A DNA stretch of 64,000 nucleotides, taken from Phycicoccus sp. Its GTDB lineage: Bacteria > Actinomycetota > Actinomycetes > Actinomycetales > Dermatophilaceae. The stretch lies in contig JAGOME010000003.1 in NCBI GenBank assembly GCA_017993715.1, positions 1 through 64,000 of the forward strand, read 5' to 3'. The translations under genes and the position numbers were made by a program. How positions within the stretch are numbered: the first letter of the stretch is position 1; every line of letters begins with the position of its first letter. The notes beneath the pieces are model-generated. The model ran no database searches. It saw only the letters and a program-made list of their open reading frames with translations, and was not told the DNA's origin. Of the stretch, positions 8,760 to 17,193 are shown piece after piece.

Positions 8760-8961
8760 CCGTGTGGTCCTCGGGGATTGGGCCACCGGGCGGCGCAGGT
8801 GGCCCGGCGCATCGAATGTGCAGGCGGGGATGGTGCGGCGCCCTCGCCAGGGCGAGGGGAGGGCGGGCTCAGGCCCTTGGCACGGCTCTTCCTGAAGATC
8901 GCCTGAGGACGCAGATCAGAGTATTTGCAAAAACTAGAGACTTCCTTTACTTTAATCCTGA

Positions 8962-9002
8962 CTGGCCCGCCACCACACCTCCCCCCGCAGGTGGCGGGCC
9001 AG
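8962..9002 (+). terminator. 12-bp perfect hairpin in an AT-rich setting
   Basis: CTGGCCCGCCAC (8962-8973) pairs perfectly with GTGGCGGGCCAG (8991-9002) across a 17-nt loop, and GGTTTT follows shortly after. It looks like an intrinsic terminator on the plus strand, but no plus-strand gene ends just before it. It could instead end a small RNA starting in the AT-rich patch upstream. Confidence 0.45.
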
Positions 9003-9219
9003 CCGGTTTTCCGGGACCGAATGCCGCGCGGTGTCGCGAGCCGGGCGGGTACAGCGCCCAGGGTGGCCGCCCGCGGAACCCGATGCAGCGCTGGCAGTTG
9101 GTGGGGTGTCGGTCCGGGCGAGAGCCCTCGGGCCTGCCGCCCGTCGAGGGATCCGCCCCGCCCGACGTGAGAAGTGTCAACTGCGCCACCTACTGAGCAG
9201 TAGCCGAGAAGCGCGCCGA

Positions 9220-9225
9220 TAGGCT
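9220..9225 (+). promoter_or_regulatory. -10 box TAGGCT of sucC-sucD
   Basis: TAGGCT lies about 90 bases before the sucC start, so this transcript would carry a leader of about 80 nt. No convincing -35 box is seen. Confidence 0.45.
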
Positions 9226-9234
9226 CGCGCGGGT

Positions 9235-9297
9235 ATGCAGCCACCGGTCGGCATCGACCCGTGGCCTCGCACATGGACCCGCACACCCCCCACCTAA
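9235..9297 (+). CDS. possible 20-residue leader peptide before sucC
   Basis: ATG lies nine bases after the TAGGCT box, so it would be at or near the transcript's 5' end. The frame reads MQPPVGIDPWPRTWTRTPPT and stops at TAA, 18 bases before the sucC GTG. It is rich in Pro and Thr and has two Trp codons. Such a short frame can arise by chance; nothing but its position supports it. Confidence 0.25.
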   Translation: MQPPVGIDPWPRTWTRTPPT

Positions 9298-9315
9298 GAA
9301 GAGGCTGGATCGCCC

Positions 9316-10494
9316 GTGGATCTGTTCGAGTACCAGGCCCGTGACATGTTCGAGAAGCACGGAGTCCCCGTGCTCGCCGGCGCCATTGCGGACACCCCCG
9401 AGGAGGCCGAGTCCGCTGCCGAGGAGATCGGCGCCCTCTCTGGCGGCGTGACCGTGGTCAAGGCCCAGGTCAAGACCGGGGGCCGCGGCAAGGCTGGCGG
9501 CGTCAAGGTGGCCAAGAGCCCGGCCGAGGCCAAGGCCGCTGCCGCAGCCATTCTTGGCATGGACATCAAGGGACACACCGTCAATCGCGTCATGGTGGCC
9601 CAGGGGGCGAGCATCGCCGAGGAGTACTACTTCTCCATCCTGCTCGACCGCGCCAACCGCACCTACCTGGCGATGTGCAGCAAGGAGGGCGGCATGGAGA
9701 TCGAGCAGCTCGCCGTCGAGCGGCCCGAGGCGCTCGCCCGGATCGAGGTCGACCCCAACGTCGGCATCGACGAGGCCAAGGCCGCCGAGATCGTGGCCGC
9801 TGCGCGCTTCGACGCCGAGACCGCCGCCAAGGTCGCCCCGGTGCTGACCACCTTGTGGAAGGTCTACCGCGACGAGGATGCGACGCTGGTCGAGGTCAAC
9901 CCCTTAGTCAAGGACGGCCATGGTGAGATCGTCGCCCTCGACGGCAAGGTCTCCCTGGACGCCAACGCCGACTTCCGGCACGCCGACCATGCCCTCCTGG
10001 AGGACAAGGCCGAGGCCGACCCGCTCGAGGCCGCGGCCAAGGAGAAGGGTCTGAACTACGTCAAGCTCGACGGCTCGGTGGGCATCATCGGCAACGGCGC
10101 CGGCCTGGTCATGAGCACCCTGGACGTCGTCGCCTACGCCGGTGAGGAGTTCGGTGGACAGAAGCCCGCCAACTTCCTCGACATCGGTGGCGGCGCTAGC
10201 GCCGAGGTCATGGCCAACGGCCTGCACATCATCCTCGGCGACCCCCAGGTCAAGAGCGTGTTCGTCAACGTCTTCGGCGGCATCACCTCCTGCGACGCGG
10301 TCGCCAACGGCATCGTCGGCGCCTTGGATGCCCTCGGTGGCGAGGCGACCAAGCCGCTCGTCGTCCGCCTCGACGGCAACAACGTCGAGGAGGGTCGTCA
10401 GATCCTCGCCGACCGTGCCCACCCCTTGGTCACCATCGAGGAGACCATGGACGGCGCCGCTCGCAAGGCCGCCGAACTGGCCTCCCAGAACTGA
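9316..10494 (+). CDS. sucC: succinate-CoA ligase, beta subunit
   Basis: 392 residues, the family's normal length. The beta subunit binds the nucleotide and succinate and with SucD converts succinyl-CoA to succinate in the TCA cycle, making ATP or GTP. The N-terminus [19 protein letters not shown] opens the ATP-grasp fold, the nucleotide loop [10 protein letters not shown] follows, and the C-terminal flavodoxin-like CoA-ligase domain contains [11 protein letters not shown] and [12 protein letters not shown]. The GTG start has an AGAAGAGG-like Shine-Dalgarno sequence a little far upstream. sucD follows after 34 bases, so the two are co-transcribed. Confidence 0.97.
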   Translation: MDLFEYQARDMFEKHGVPVLAGAIADTPEEAESAAEEIGALSGGVTVVKAQVKTGGRGKAGGVKVAKSPAEAKAAAAAILGMDIKGHTVNRVMVAQGASIAEEYYFSILLDRANRTYLAMCSKEGGMEIEQLAVERPEALARIEVDPNVGIDEAKAAEIVAAARFDAETAAKVAPVLTTLWKVYRDEDATLVEVNPLVKDGHGEIVALDGKVSLDANADFRHADHALLEDKAEADPLEAAAKEKGLNYVKLDGSVGIIGNGAGLVMSTLDVVAYAGEEFGGQKPANFLDIGGGASAEVMANGLHIILGDPQVKSVFVNVFGGITSCDAVANGIVGALDALGGEATKPLVVRLDGNNVEEGRQILADRAHPLVTIEETMDGAARKAAELASQN

Positions 10495-10528
10495 CCCGAG
10501 TCACCGCAGAGAGAGACTGAACACACTC

Positions 10529-11431
10529 ATGGCTATCTTCCTCAACGCCGACTCCAAGGTCATCGTGCAGGGCATGACCGGCTCGGAGGGCATGAAGCAC
10601 ACCACGCGCATGCTCGCCAGCGGCACCAACGTCGTCGGCGGAGTCAACCCGCGCAAGGCTGGTGAGGTCGTCGACTTCCCCGGTGGCGCGCAGGTCACCG
10701 TCTACGGCACCGTCGCCGAGGCGATGGCGGCCACCGGGGCCAATGTCAGCGTCGTCTTCGTCCCACCGGCCTTCACCAAGGCCGCCGTGGTCGAGGCGAT
10801 CGACGCCGGAATGCCGCTCGCGGTCGTCATCACCGAGGGCGTCGCGGTCAAGGACACCGCAGAGTTCTACAACTACGCCAAGGACAAGGGCACCACCCGC
10901 ATCATCGGGCCCAACTGCCCCGGCCTGATCAGCCCCGGACAGGCCAATGCCGGGATCATCCCGGCCAACATTTCCGGTGCAGGCAAGGTGGGCCTGGTGT
11001 CCAAGTCGGGCACCTTGACCTACCAAATGATGTACGAGCTCAAGGACTTCGGCTTCTCCACGGCCGTGGGCATCGGCGGTGACCCGATCATCGGGACCAC
11101 CCACATCGACTGCCTCGAAGCCTTCGAGAACGACCCCGAGACCGTCGCGATCGTCATGATCGGCGAGATCGGCGGCGACGCCGAGGAGCGGGCCGCGGCC
11201 TACATCAAGGACCACGTGACCAAGCCGGTCGTCGGTTACGTCGCGGGCTTCACCGCCCCTGAGGGCAAGACCATGGGGCACGCCGGCGCCATCGTCTCGG
11301 GCTCGTCGGGCACGGCGCAGGCCAAGAAGGAGGCCCTCGAGGCCGCCGGGGTCAAGGTCGGCAAGACGCCGTCGGAGACCGCGGACCTGATGCGCCAGAT
11401 CATGGTCGACCTGGACAGCGCCGTCATCTGA
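10529..11431 (+). CDS. sucD: succinate-CoA ligase, alpha subunit
   Basis: 300 residues. The alpha subunit binds CoA in its N-terminal Rossmann domain ([15 protein letters not shown]) and carries the phosphohistidine, His251 in [12 protein letters not shown]. The ATG is chosen because the protein begins [11 protein letters not shown] as in homologues; a much longer frame reading back into sucC is a shadow. A strong hairpin right after the stop ends the two-gene operon. Confidence 0.97.
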   Translation: MAIFLNADSKVIVQGMTGSEGMKHTTRMLASGTNVVGGVNPRKAGEVVDFPGGAQVTVYGTVAEAMAATGANVSVVFVPPAFTKAAVVEAIDAGMPLAVVITEGVAVKDTAEFYNYAKDKGTTRIIGPNCPGLISPGQANAGIIPANISGAGKVGLVSKSGTLTYQMMYELKDFGFSTAVGIGGDPIIGTTHIDCLEAFENDPETVAIVMIGEIGGDAEERAAAYIKDHVTKPVVGYVAGFTAPEGKTMGHAGAIVSGSSGTAQAKKEALEAAGVKVGKTPSETADLMRQIMVDLDSAVI

Positions 11432-11450
11432 CGAGAGTCGCTCCGCACGC

Positions 11451-11489
11451 CCGACGGGCGCCGAACCGCACAGGTTCGGCGCCCGTCGG
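11451..11489 (+). terminator. 17-bp perfect hairpin after sucD
   Basis: A perfect 17-bp stem (11451-11467 with 11473-11489) and a 5-nt loop, 20 bases after the sucD stop. There is no T-run, as is usual for actinobacterial terminators. Confidence 0.8.
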
Positions 11490-11519
11490 CGTTGCTCCCC
11501 GGTGCGGGGAGTGTGACGG

Positions 11520-12728
11520 GTGAGACTGGCCGGGATGACTCTCCTCGCCGCTCCCGCCCCTGCGCAGCAGCCCCCCGATCGACCACGGGCCGCTGCGCTG
11601 CTGCGTCACCCGAGCCTGCTCGGCCTGCTGGCCTCCGGGGGGACGCTGCTGCTGGTCATCCTCCTCGCGCTCCTGGTCTCCGGCACCGACACGCGCTCCT
11701 CGGTGTCCGACGGCACGACGGTCCAGGTCGGCGCCATGGCCTGGCTCGCGTTGCACGGCACCGGCGTGGTGGCCGGGGACACCAGCCTCGATGTCCTCCC
11801 CCTCCTCGCGGTGCTCCTGCCGGTCGGCGCGGCACTGGCCACCCTCCGCCGTGCCCTGGCCGATGCCGCCGTGGGTGGGCGCTCCGTCTCGGCCTCGGTG
11901 GCGCAGTGGTGGCTCGGCTACGTCGTGGGCCTGGTGGCTGGTGTCGTTCTCACGCTGGGCGGCGCGGCTCACCCGATCTGGTGGCGGCTCGCGCTGGCGT
12001 GCGTGGTCGTCCCTGGGCTCGCGGCAGGAGGGGCGCTGGCCGGCGGCCCTCACGGCACCGTCGACGCCGTCCCGCTGCTGGCTCGGCTGCCGCTTACCGT
12101 GCGGCGCGCCTGGCCGCCGGCCGTATGGGGCGTGGGGGCGCTCCTCGCCCTCGGAGCCCTCGCGGTTGTCGTGCTCGTTGTCCTGCGCCGCGACACGGTG
12201 CTCGCCGTGCATCAGGCTCTGGATCCGCAGGGTGTCGGCTCAGCCATCCTCTGGTCGCTTCAAGTGGCCGCCCTGCCGAACCTGGCCATCTGGGCGGTCT
12301 CGTTCGCCGTGGGGACCGGGTTCGAGCTGGTCGATGGCGCGTGGGTCACGTGGTCCGGCATTGAGGGTGGCCTCCTGCCGCTCATTCCCGTCTTCGGAGC
12401 CGTCCCCCAGACCGGCGCGTTTCCCTGGTTCTGCGCGCTGCTCGCCCTCATCCCTGTCGCCGTGGGCACCCAGATCGGGCGCCGCGCCGTGCACCGGCTG
12501 CCCCGCCTGAGTGCGATGCGTGCCAAGGCTGCGACGGCCGTCACCGCTGCGCTCTTTTCGGCGCTCCTGCTCGGCCTCCTGGCCCTCTTCGGGGGATCCA
12601 ACCTTGGGACCTACCGACTCTCCGGCATCGGCGCGCCGGTGCACTGGCTCGTGCCCGCCCTGGCCCTAGAACTGGTGGCGGGAGCCTTGGTGGCCGTGCT
12701 CTGGGACGGCTGGCGCCTGCGTCGCTGA
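11520..12728 (+). CDS. DUF6350 family membrane protein
   Basis: 402 residues with about nine to ten hydrophobic helices and little polar sequence. The composition, length and position right after sucCD match the DUF6350 family, which is found in this neighbourhood in many actinobacteria; its function is not known. GTG at 11520 has GGGGAG eight bases upstream; an in-frame ATG at 11535 is the alternative. In related genomes purN usually comes next, but here a polysaccharide block of about 17 kb intervenes. Confidence 0.8.
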   Translation: MRLAGMTLLAAPAPAQQPPDRPRAAALLRHPSLLGLLASGGTLLLVILLALLVSGTDTRSSVSDGTTVQVGAMAWLALHGTGVVAGDTSLDVLPLLAVLLPVGAALATLRRALADAAVGGRSVSASVAQWWLGYVVGLVAGVVLTLGGAAHPIWWRLALACVVVPGLAAGGALAGGPHGTVDAVPLLARLPLTVRRAWPPAVWGVGALLALGALAVVVLVVLRRDTVLAVHQALDPQGVGSAILWSLQVAALPNLAIWAVSFAVGTGFELVDGAWVTWSGIEGGLLPLIPVFGAVPQTGAFPWFCALLALIPVAVGTQIGRRAVHRLPRLSAMRAKAATAVTAALFSALLLGLLALFGGSNLGTYRLSGIGAPVHWLVPALALELVAGALVAVLWDGWRLRR

Positions 12729-12732
12729 GCAT

Positions 12733-12738
12733 TAGAGT
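12733..12738 (+). promoter_or_regulatory. -10 box TAGAGT of wecB and the wzz-like gene
   Basis: TAGAGT lies just past the DUF6350 stop and about 37 bases before the wecB GTG, which has its own Shine-Dalgarno sequence (GGAGAAGG). The transcript would have a leader of about 30 nt. Confidence 0.45.
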
Positions 12739-12775
12739 CGGTGCTGGTCTTTTGATGTCGGAGAAGGGTTCGCCT

Positions 12776-13864
12776 GTGAAGGTCCTCAGTGTGGTCGGTG
12801 CCCGCCCACAGTTCGTCAAGTTGGCACCGGTGGCCCATGCGCTTGTTGCGCAGGGGCATGAGCACGTCATCGTGCACACCGGTCAGCACTACGACCCCTA
12901 TCTGTCCGACGTGTTCTTCCGAGACTTGGACATTCCTGCCCCCGACGAGCACCTGGCCGTCGGCAGCGGCTCGCACGGCTATCAGACCGGCGCCATGCTC
13001 GGACGACTGGAGGACGCCTTCCTCGCGCACCGTCCCGACTGGGTTCTCGCGTATGGCGACACCAACTCCACCCTGGCGGCAGCTGTCGCGGCGATCAAGG
13101 TCCACCAGCCGTTGGCCCACCTGGAGGCGGGGCTGCGCTCGTTCAATCGGCGCATGCCCGAAGAGCACAACCGGGTCCTGACCGACCACGCCGCCGATCT
13201 GTGTCTCGCGCCCACGCCGGGGGCGTTGGCCCAGTTGCACCACGAGGGGCTGGGGGAGCGCAGCCGCCTCGTCGGTGACGTCATGACCGATGTCCTCCTG
13301 CGAACCCGGGACCGGGTCGCGGGCCAGCCGCTCCTCCTCCCGGAGGGCGTCGACGCCACGGCCCCGTATCGGATCGCCACTCTCCACCGGGCCGAGAACA
13401 CCGACGACCCGGCCCGGTTGTCCGCCATCATCGAGTCGTTCCGGACGCTGGATCAGCCGTTGCTTCTCCTTGCTCATCCCCGTCTGCGAGCCAAGGCCGC
13501 TGAGCAGGGCATTGAGCTCAACGGTGGCTCTTTGGTCACGTCCGGGCCGTTGACCTACCCCGAGCTCGTCGCTGCGGTGCAGCACAGCACCGGGGTGGTG
13601 ACCGACTCTGGCGGGTTGCAGAAGGAGGCCTTCCTGCTGCGAGTGCCCTGCACGACCGTGCGCACGGAGACTGAATGGGTCGAGACCGTCGAGCTCGGCT
13701 GGAACGTGCTCGTGCCCGACCCATCAGGAAATGCCGTCGCCACCGCTGTCCAGCGTCCGGCGCCGCCGGCCACCGAGGCCACGCCCTACGGCACAGGTGA
13801 CGCGGCCGATCGCACCGTGCTCGCGCTGGCCGAAGCCATCGGGGCGAGAGGCGGTCAGGCATGA
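12776..13864 (+). CDS. wecB: UDP-GlcNAc 2-epimerase (non-hydrolysing)
   Basis: 362 residues. It interconverts UDP-GlcNAc and UDP-ManNAc to supply ManNAc-type sugars for envelope glycans. The N-terminus VKVLSVVGARPQFVKLAP is typical, and the family motifs HLEAGLRSF, PEEHNR, HRAENTDDP and TDSGGLQKEAF are present, covering UDP-binding and catalytic residues. GTG at 12776 is taken because GGAGAAGG lies seven bases upstream and the family consensus begins there; an ATG seven codons earlier is possible. It overlaps the next gene by ATGA. A second, FnlC/CapG-type epimerase is encoded in block II. Confidence 0.93.
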   Translation: MKVLSVVGARPQFVKLAPVAHALVAQGHEHVIVHTGQHYDPYLSDVFFRDLDIPAPDEHLAVGSGSHGYQTGAMLGRLEDAFLAHRPDWVLAYGDTNSTLAAAVAAIKVHQPLAHLEAGLRSFNRRMPEEHNRVLTDHAADLCLAPTPGALAQLHHEGLGERSRLVGDVMTDVLLRTRDRVAGQPLLLPEGVDATAPYRIATLHRAENTDDPARLSAIIESFRTLDQPLLLLAHPRLRAKAAEQGIELNGGSLVTSGPLTYPELVAAVQHSTGVVTDSGGLQKEAFLLRVPCTTVRTETEWVETVELGWNVLVPDPSGNAVATAVQRPAPPATEATPYGTGDAADRTVLALAEAIGARGGQA

Positions 13865-14577
13865 GTGGGCGTCCGGCTCCCGGCCGGGGCGCAGGGACCA
13901 AGGCCCGCGGTGCCGCGGCTGATGCGGCATTCCAGGAGGGCCCGGGAGCGGACCGTCCCCTTGATGTCTTGGGCTACCTCGCGGGCCTTTGGCGTTGGAT
14001 CCCACTCGGGCTCCTGGTCGCCGGGCTGGTCTTCGCCGGCGTGTGGCAGGCCAGTTCGGCATCGGCCGTGGCAACACCGGCGACCGGGGATGCCGTAATC
14101 GCAGTGCACGTCCCTCAACCGACGCAGCTCACCGGCGAGCTCGTGGCCACCTACGCGGCCCTGGGTGCCCGGGATCCGCTGATCGCCGCTGCGGGTGAAC
14201 AGGTCGGTTTGGACCTGACAGCGGCCCGCCCGAAGGTTCAGGTGAGCCAGTATGCGCAATCCCTGCTCATCGTCGTCGCCGTCAAGGGCCAGTCGGTGCA
14301 GGAGGCTGAGGACCTGACCAAGGCCATGCGTGAGGTCGTCATCGCGGAGGTTCCACAGACGCTGCCGGCGGGTGCTGAGCTGCCGACCCCGACCTTGACG
14401 GCGGTCGGTGACGTCCGGGTGATCTCGGAATCGGCCGCGGCGTCCGGTTCGGGACGGGCGAGCGTCAAGGCCAACGCGATCAGGCTCGTTTTGTCCCTCG
14501 GGCTGGGGCTCGCGGCGATGGTTGCCGGCCAGTGGCTCTGGGGATGGCAGCGCTCTCGGCGGACTGCTCGTCGTTGA
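13861..14577 (+). CDS. Wzz-like chain-length determinant (no kinase domain)
   Basis: 238 residues: a polar N-terminus, a membrane helix at about residues 46-66, a periplasmic part with coiled-coil character and a second helix at about 206-226. This two-helix hairpin is the Wzz/BY-kinase-adaptor topology, but no kinase domain follows. It is translationally coupled to wecB. Its role is probably to set polymer length for the block I polysaccharide. The last 98 bases overlap the convergent polymerase/ligase gene, an unusually long coding overlap. Confidence 0.75.
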   Translation: MSGRPAPGRGAGTKARGAAADAAFQEGPGADRPLDVLGYLAGLWRWIPLGLLVAGLVFAGVWQASSASAVATPATGDAVIAVHVPQPTQLTGELVATYAALGARDPLIAAAGEQVGLDLTAARPKVQVSQYAQSLLIVVAVKGQSVQEAEDLTKAMREVVIAEVPQTLPAGAELPTPTLTAVGDVRVISESAAASGSGRASVKANAIRLVLSLGLGLAAMVAGQWLWGWQRSRRTARR

Positions 14578-15802
14578 GCGCAAGGCGCACGCAGGCCAGG
14601 CACCCGATCACGGCGAGATTGAGGTACGGGTAGGCCAGATAACTGCTCGGCACGATGCCCATGAGCGGGGTCACGGCCAAGAGCGTGACCAGCGACACTG
14701 CGCGCCAGTCGCGGGTCGGGGGTCGGTGGAGGAGGAACCACCCGCACAGCACGGCCCAGAAGCCAACAACGGCCAGGAAGCCGAGCGCGCCATAGCGCAC
14801 CACGAGCTCCAACATGACGTTGTGCGGGTCAAGGAGGTCATCGGCGTTGACCACGACGTCCATGACGCCGTTGTACTTCTGCGACGTGCCGAAGCCGACG
14901 GCGGCATACACAGGGAACGACTCCATGGTCGAGACCACGGCGGAGAAGATCCGCTCCCGGGAGGCCGTCGAGGTGTCTTGGATGAAGGACGTGCCCCAGA
15001 TCAGCCCGGCGCCCGCGCCGAGGACGACCAGGCCCCCTGCGAGGCGCATCGGGGTGACGAACCCGGGGTGCCGGGCCCGTCGAGCCAGCACGAGTTCGAG
15101 GCCGAGGCCCGCTGCGAGCGCCAACAAGGCGCCCCGAGACCCCATGAGCACGATGAGCACGGTCGCGGTCAATGCCGTCCCCGCAGTCAGCAGCATCGCG
15201 CCTGCCGCGAGGCGACTGAACAGCAGCAGCGCCGTCGCGATGATGACCAGGATGGCCAGCCCCAGGCTCAGGTCGTTGAAGTTGGCGAACAGGGCGGTGG
15301 TCAGAATCGGATCATGGGCAATCCGCGTGCGCAGGTCACCGTCGGGGAGGGTAAAAACGCTGAGCTTGAAGCCGGTGGAGATCTCGACAACGGCGATCAG
15401 CAGAGAGACAGCCAGGCCAGCGGCCATGCCCCCCAGGAGCCCGGTGAGATTGGTGCGCAGGCGCCCGGAGCAGAAGATCGCGCTGCCCAGCAACACCGGG
15501 GGCAGCAGATCGAGCAGGTAACTCCCCGCCAAGGAACCGCCGGAAAACAGGTAGCCCAACCCGGATCCGGCGGCGAGGAGCGCCCATAGTGCGACCAGGG
15601 CGCGGGGCACTGATCCGGGGCGGCGTCCGCGGTACCAGAGGAGCACCCCCAGGGACGCCGCGGCCGTCAACCAGTTCGCGAGCGGGAAGCGGGCGAACCA
15701 CAGCGCGACTGCCAACCCGAGAACGCTCGCGCTGACCACGCTTTCGGGGACTCGGTGCAGGTCGATCCGTGTCGACCTGGGGGTCGGGGCCGTGGTCGTC
15801 AT
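14480..15802 (-). CDS. O-antigen polymerase/ligase family membrane protein
   Basis: 440 residues with about twelve hydrophobic helices and one large loop near residues 290-340 (between ASRERIFSAV and HNVMLELVVRYG), the layout of Wzy/WaaL (Wzy_C) proteins. LDPHNVMLELVVRYGALG is the conserved H-containing element of that family. It would join or attach polysaccharide repeat units at the outer face of the membrane. The ATG overlaps the upstream glycosyltransferase stop (ATGA). Whether it is a polymerase or a ligase cannot be told from sequence. Confidence 0.85.
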   Translation of the reverse strand: MTTTAPTPRSTRIDLHRVPESVVSASVLGLAVALWFARFPLANWLTAAASLGVLLWYRGRRPGSVPRALVALWALLAAGSGLGYLFSGGSLAGSYLLDLLPPVLLGSAIFCSGRLRTNLTGLLGGMAAGLAVSLLIAVVEISTGFKLSVFTLPDGDLRTRIAHDPILTTALFANFNDLSLGLAILVIIATALLLFSRLAAGAMLLTAGTALTATVLIVLMGSRGALLALAAGLGLELVLARRARHPGFVTPMRLAGGLVVLGAGAGLIWGTSFIQDTSTASRERIFSAVVSTMESFPVYAAVGFGTSQKYNGVMDVVVNADDLLDPHNVMLELVVRYGALGFLAVVGFWAVLCGWFLLHRPPTRDWRAVSLVTLLAVTPLMGIVPSSYLAYPYLNLAVIGCLACVRLALNDEQSAESAAIPRATGRQPSPRAPARGTKRA

Positions 15803-17034
15803 GCAGCCTGGCGGGTCCGGGTCCGGGTCCGGGTCCGGGTCCGGGTCCGGGTGCGGCGGCCCACGGCGGCGTCGAGAACGCCGGCCAGCGCGGCCGCTGC
15901 CGCATCTCGGCTGAACCGTTCACGCACTAGTTGACGACCCGCACGGCCCCAGGCCGCGCGCTGCTCGGGGCTGGCCGCAGCGACGTCGCCGACGAGGAGA
16001 GTGAGGTCGTCCCAGCCGCCGATCCGGCCACACGTCCCATCGGTCACTACGTCGCGCAGGCCGTCGCCGCAGTTGCTCACCACGGGCAGGCCCGCCGCCA
16101 TATAGTCGAAGAGTTTGTTGGGGGACAAGCCGGCACTGAGCAAGTCCCACGGGGCCAGGACATGAATGCCGACGTCACAGGCCGCGAGGAGACCGCCAAG
16201 CTCAGCCTTGGCGATGGGTTCACGGAAGGTGACATTGGTCAGTCCCTCGGTGCGGGCCCGCTCGATGAGTGCCGCCCGCTCTGCGCCGGCACCGATGAGC
16301 AGGAACTGCACACCCGGGAGCGCTGCGGCCGCATCCAGCACCTGACCAAGCCCATTCGCCGGCCCGTGCGCACCGGCATACACCGCAGTGAATCCCTCGA
16401 TCCCGTGCAGCGCACGCAACTCCTCGCGGGGCAGGTCGCTGGCGAAGGCGTCGACGTCGGTGCCATTGGGGATCGTGGTCACCTTGTCTGCCGGGATCCC
16501 CAGGGAGGCAAAGTGGCTTTCCCAGCCGTCGGTGACGGTGACGATGTGCGCGGCCCGCTCGTAGAGGCCCTTCTCGAGGGCGACCAAGGCTTTGTGGAGG
16601 CGGGAGCCGCGGCGCAAGTTTCCAGACGCGACAATGGACTCCGGCCAGAGGTCGCGGACCTCGATGACCATGGGGACTCGCCGCACCCGGGCCACGGCCA
16701 GCGCCGCGACGGCCGCCAAGAGGTGGGGGGAGGACCCATAGGTCAGCGCGAGGTCGGGTGTCCGCACACCTTTGAGGGCCGCCTCCGCAGCGAAGACCAC
16801 CCAGCCGAGCATGCGCTTGCGGCCATTGCCCTGGTACGCCGGCACGGGCAGGAGAGTGAAGAGCGGGTCCGTGGTCGTGAACGTCTTCTGTGAGTAGTGG
16901 TCCCGTGCGCCGGACAAGATCCGCGGGCGCCAGTCGGTGAGCCGGCTGAACAGGTCGGCATTGCGAGTCAGTCCCCAGCGGTCGCGGGGCATCGCGTACT
17001 GGTTGATGACGACAACGGTCTTGCTCGGGGTCAT
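15799..17034 (-). CDS. GT4 glycosyltransferase with (Arg-Thr)n tail
   Basis: 411 residues of the GT-B fold, like the WbuB/WcaI group: N-terminal VVVINQYAMPRDRWGLTRN, central VIEVRDLWPES, and donor-site GLSPNKLFDYMAAGLPVVSN (the usual Glu of the EX7E region is Asp here). It is cytoplasmic and membrane-associated and adds a sugar to a lipid-linked glycan; the donor is unknown. ATG at 17034 has GAGG six bases upstream; the longer frame begins 12 codons earlier. The C-terminus ends in six to seven Arg-Thr pairs encoded by a hexanucleotide repeat. Co-transcribed with the polymerase/ligase gene. Confidence 0.88.
   Translation of the reverse strand: MTPSKTVVVINQYAMPRDRWGLTRNADLFSRLTDWRPRILSGARDHYSQKTFTTTDPLFTLLPVPAYQGNGRKRMLGWVVFAAEAALKGVRTPDLALTYGSSPHLLAAVAALAVARVRRVPMVIEVRDLWPESIVASGNLRRGSRLHKALVALEKGLYERAAHIVTVTDGWESHFASLGIPADKVTTIPNGTDVDAFASDLPREELRALHGIEGFTAVYAGAHGPANGLGQVLDAAAALPGVQFLLIGAGAERAALIERARTEGLTNVTFREPIAKAELGGLLAACDVGIHVLAPWDLLSAGLSPNKLFDYMAAGLPVVSNCGDGLRDVVTDGTCGRIGGWDDLTLLVGDVAAASPEQRAAWGRAGRQLVRERFSRDAAAAALAGVLDAAVGRRTRTRTRTRTRTRTRQAA
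15813..15848. repeat. hexanucleotide tandem repeat, six GGGTCC units
   Basis: Six perfect GGGTCC units followed by one imperfect unit (GGGTGC). They lie inside the 3' end of the glycosyltransferase gene and encode alternating Arg and Thr. Copy-number change would keep the frame and only lengthen or shorten the tail. Confidence 0.9.
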
Positions 17035-17085
17035 GAGGGTCCTCAGGCTGCGGGGCGAACGTCTCATCATGGCATCGGGCCCGCA

Positions 17086-17091
17086 ACGGTA
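17086..17091 (-). promoter_or_regulatory. -10 box TACCGT of the GT4-polymerase pair
   Basis: TACCGT on the minus strand, about 50 bases before the ATG at 17034; a leader of about 45 nt with GAGG as ribosome site. It is divergent from the exporter promoter. Confidence 0.35.
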
Positions 17092-17123
17092 GCGACGAAC
17101 GGGGGAGGCGTGCCGTGAACGAG

Positions 17124-17129
17124 TATTCT
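17124..17129 (+). promoter_or_regulatory. -10 box TATTCT of wzm-wzt
   Basis: TATTCT lies about 65 bases before the chosen ATG of the permease gene, or 28 before an alternative GTG at 17158. Confidence 0.4.
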
Positions 17130-17193
17130 GGATTGGCTACCCCAGCCTCAGCCCCGCGTGGGCGTCGACGCCCCGGAGACAGACCAACCCGAT

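Larger units (their letters stand above)
8748..9315. other. 568-bp divergent intergenic region, lipase to sucC
   Basis: No conserved gene is recognisable. It contains a -10-like CATACT for the lipase (8754-8759) and an AT-rich patch at about 8917-8957 with the 8-bp palindrome TTTGCAAA. It also holds a strong GC hairpin (8962-9002), a short inverted repeat CTACTG/CAGTAG (9190-9203), the sucC promoter and a possible 20-codon leader ORF. Confidence 0.6.

Noticed and set aside
8748..9315. tRNA or other structural RNA in the lipase-sucC gap
   Set aside because: No cloverleaf or conserved RNA element could be found on either strand; only the hairpin and promoter signals are supportable.
15813..15848. 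CRISPR-like tandem repeat
   Set aside because: The units are 6 bp with no spacers and lie inside a gene.
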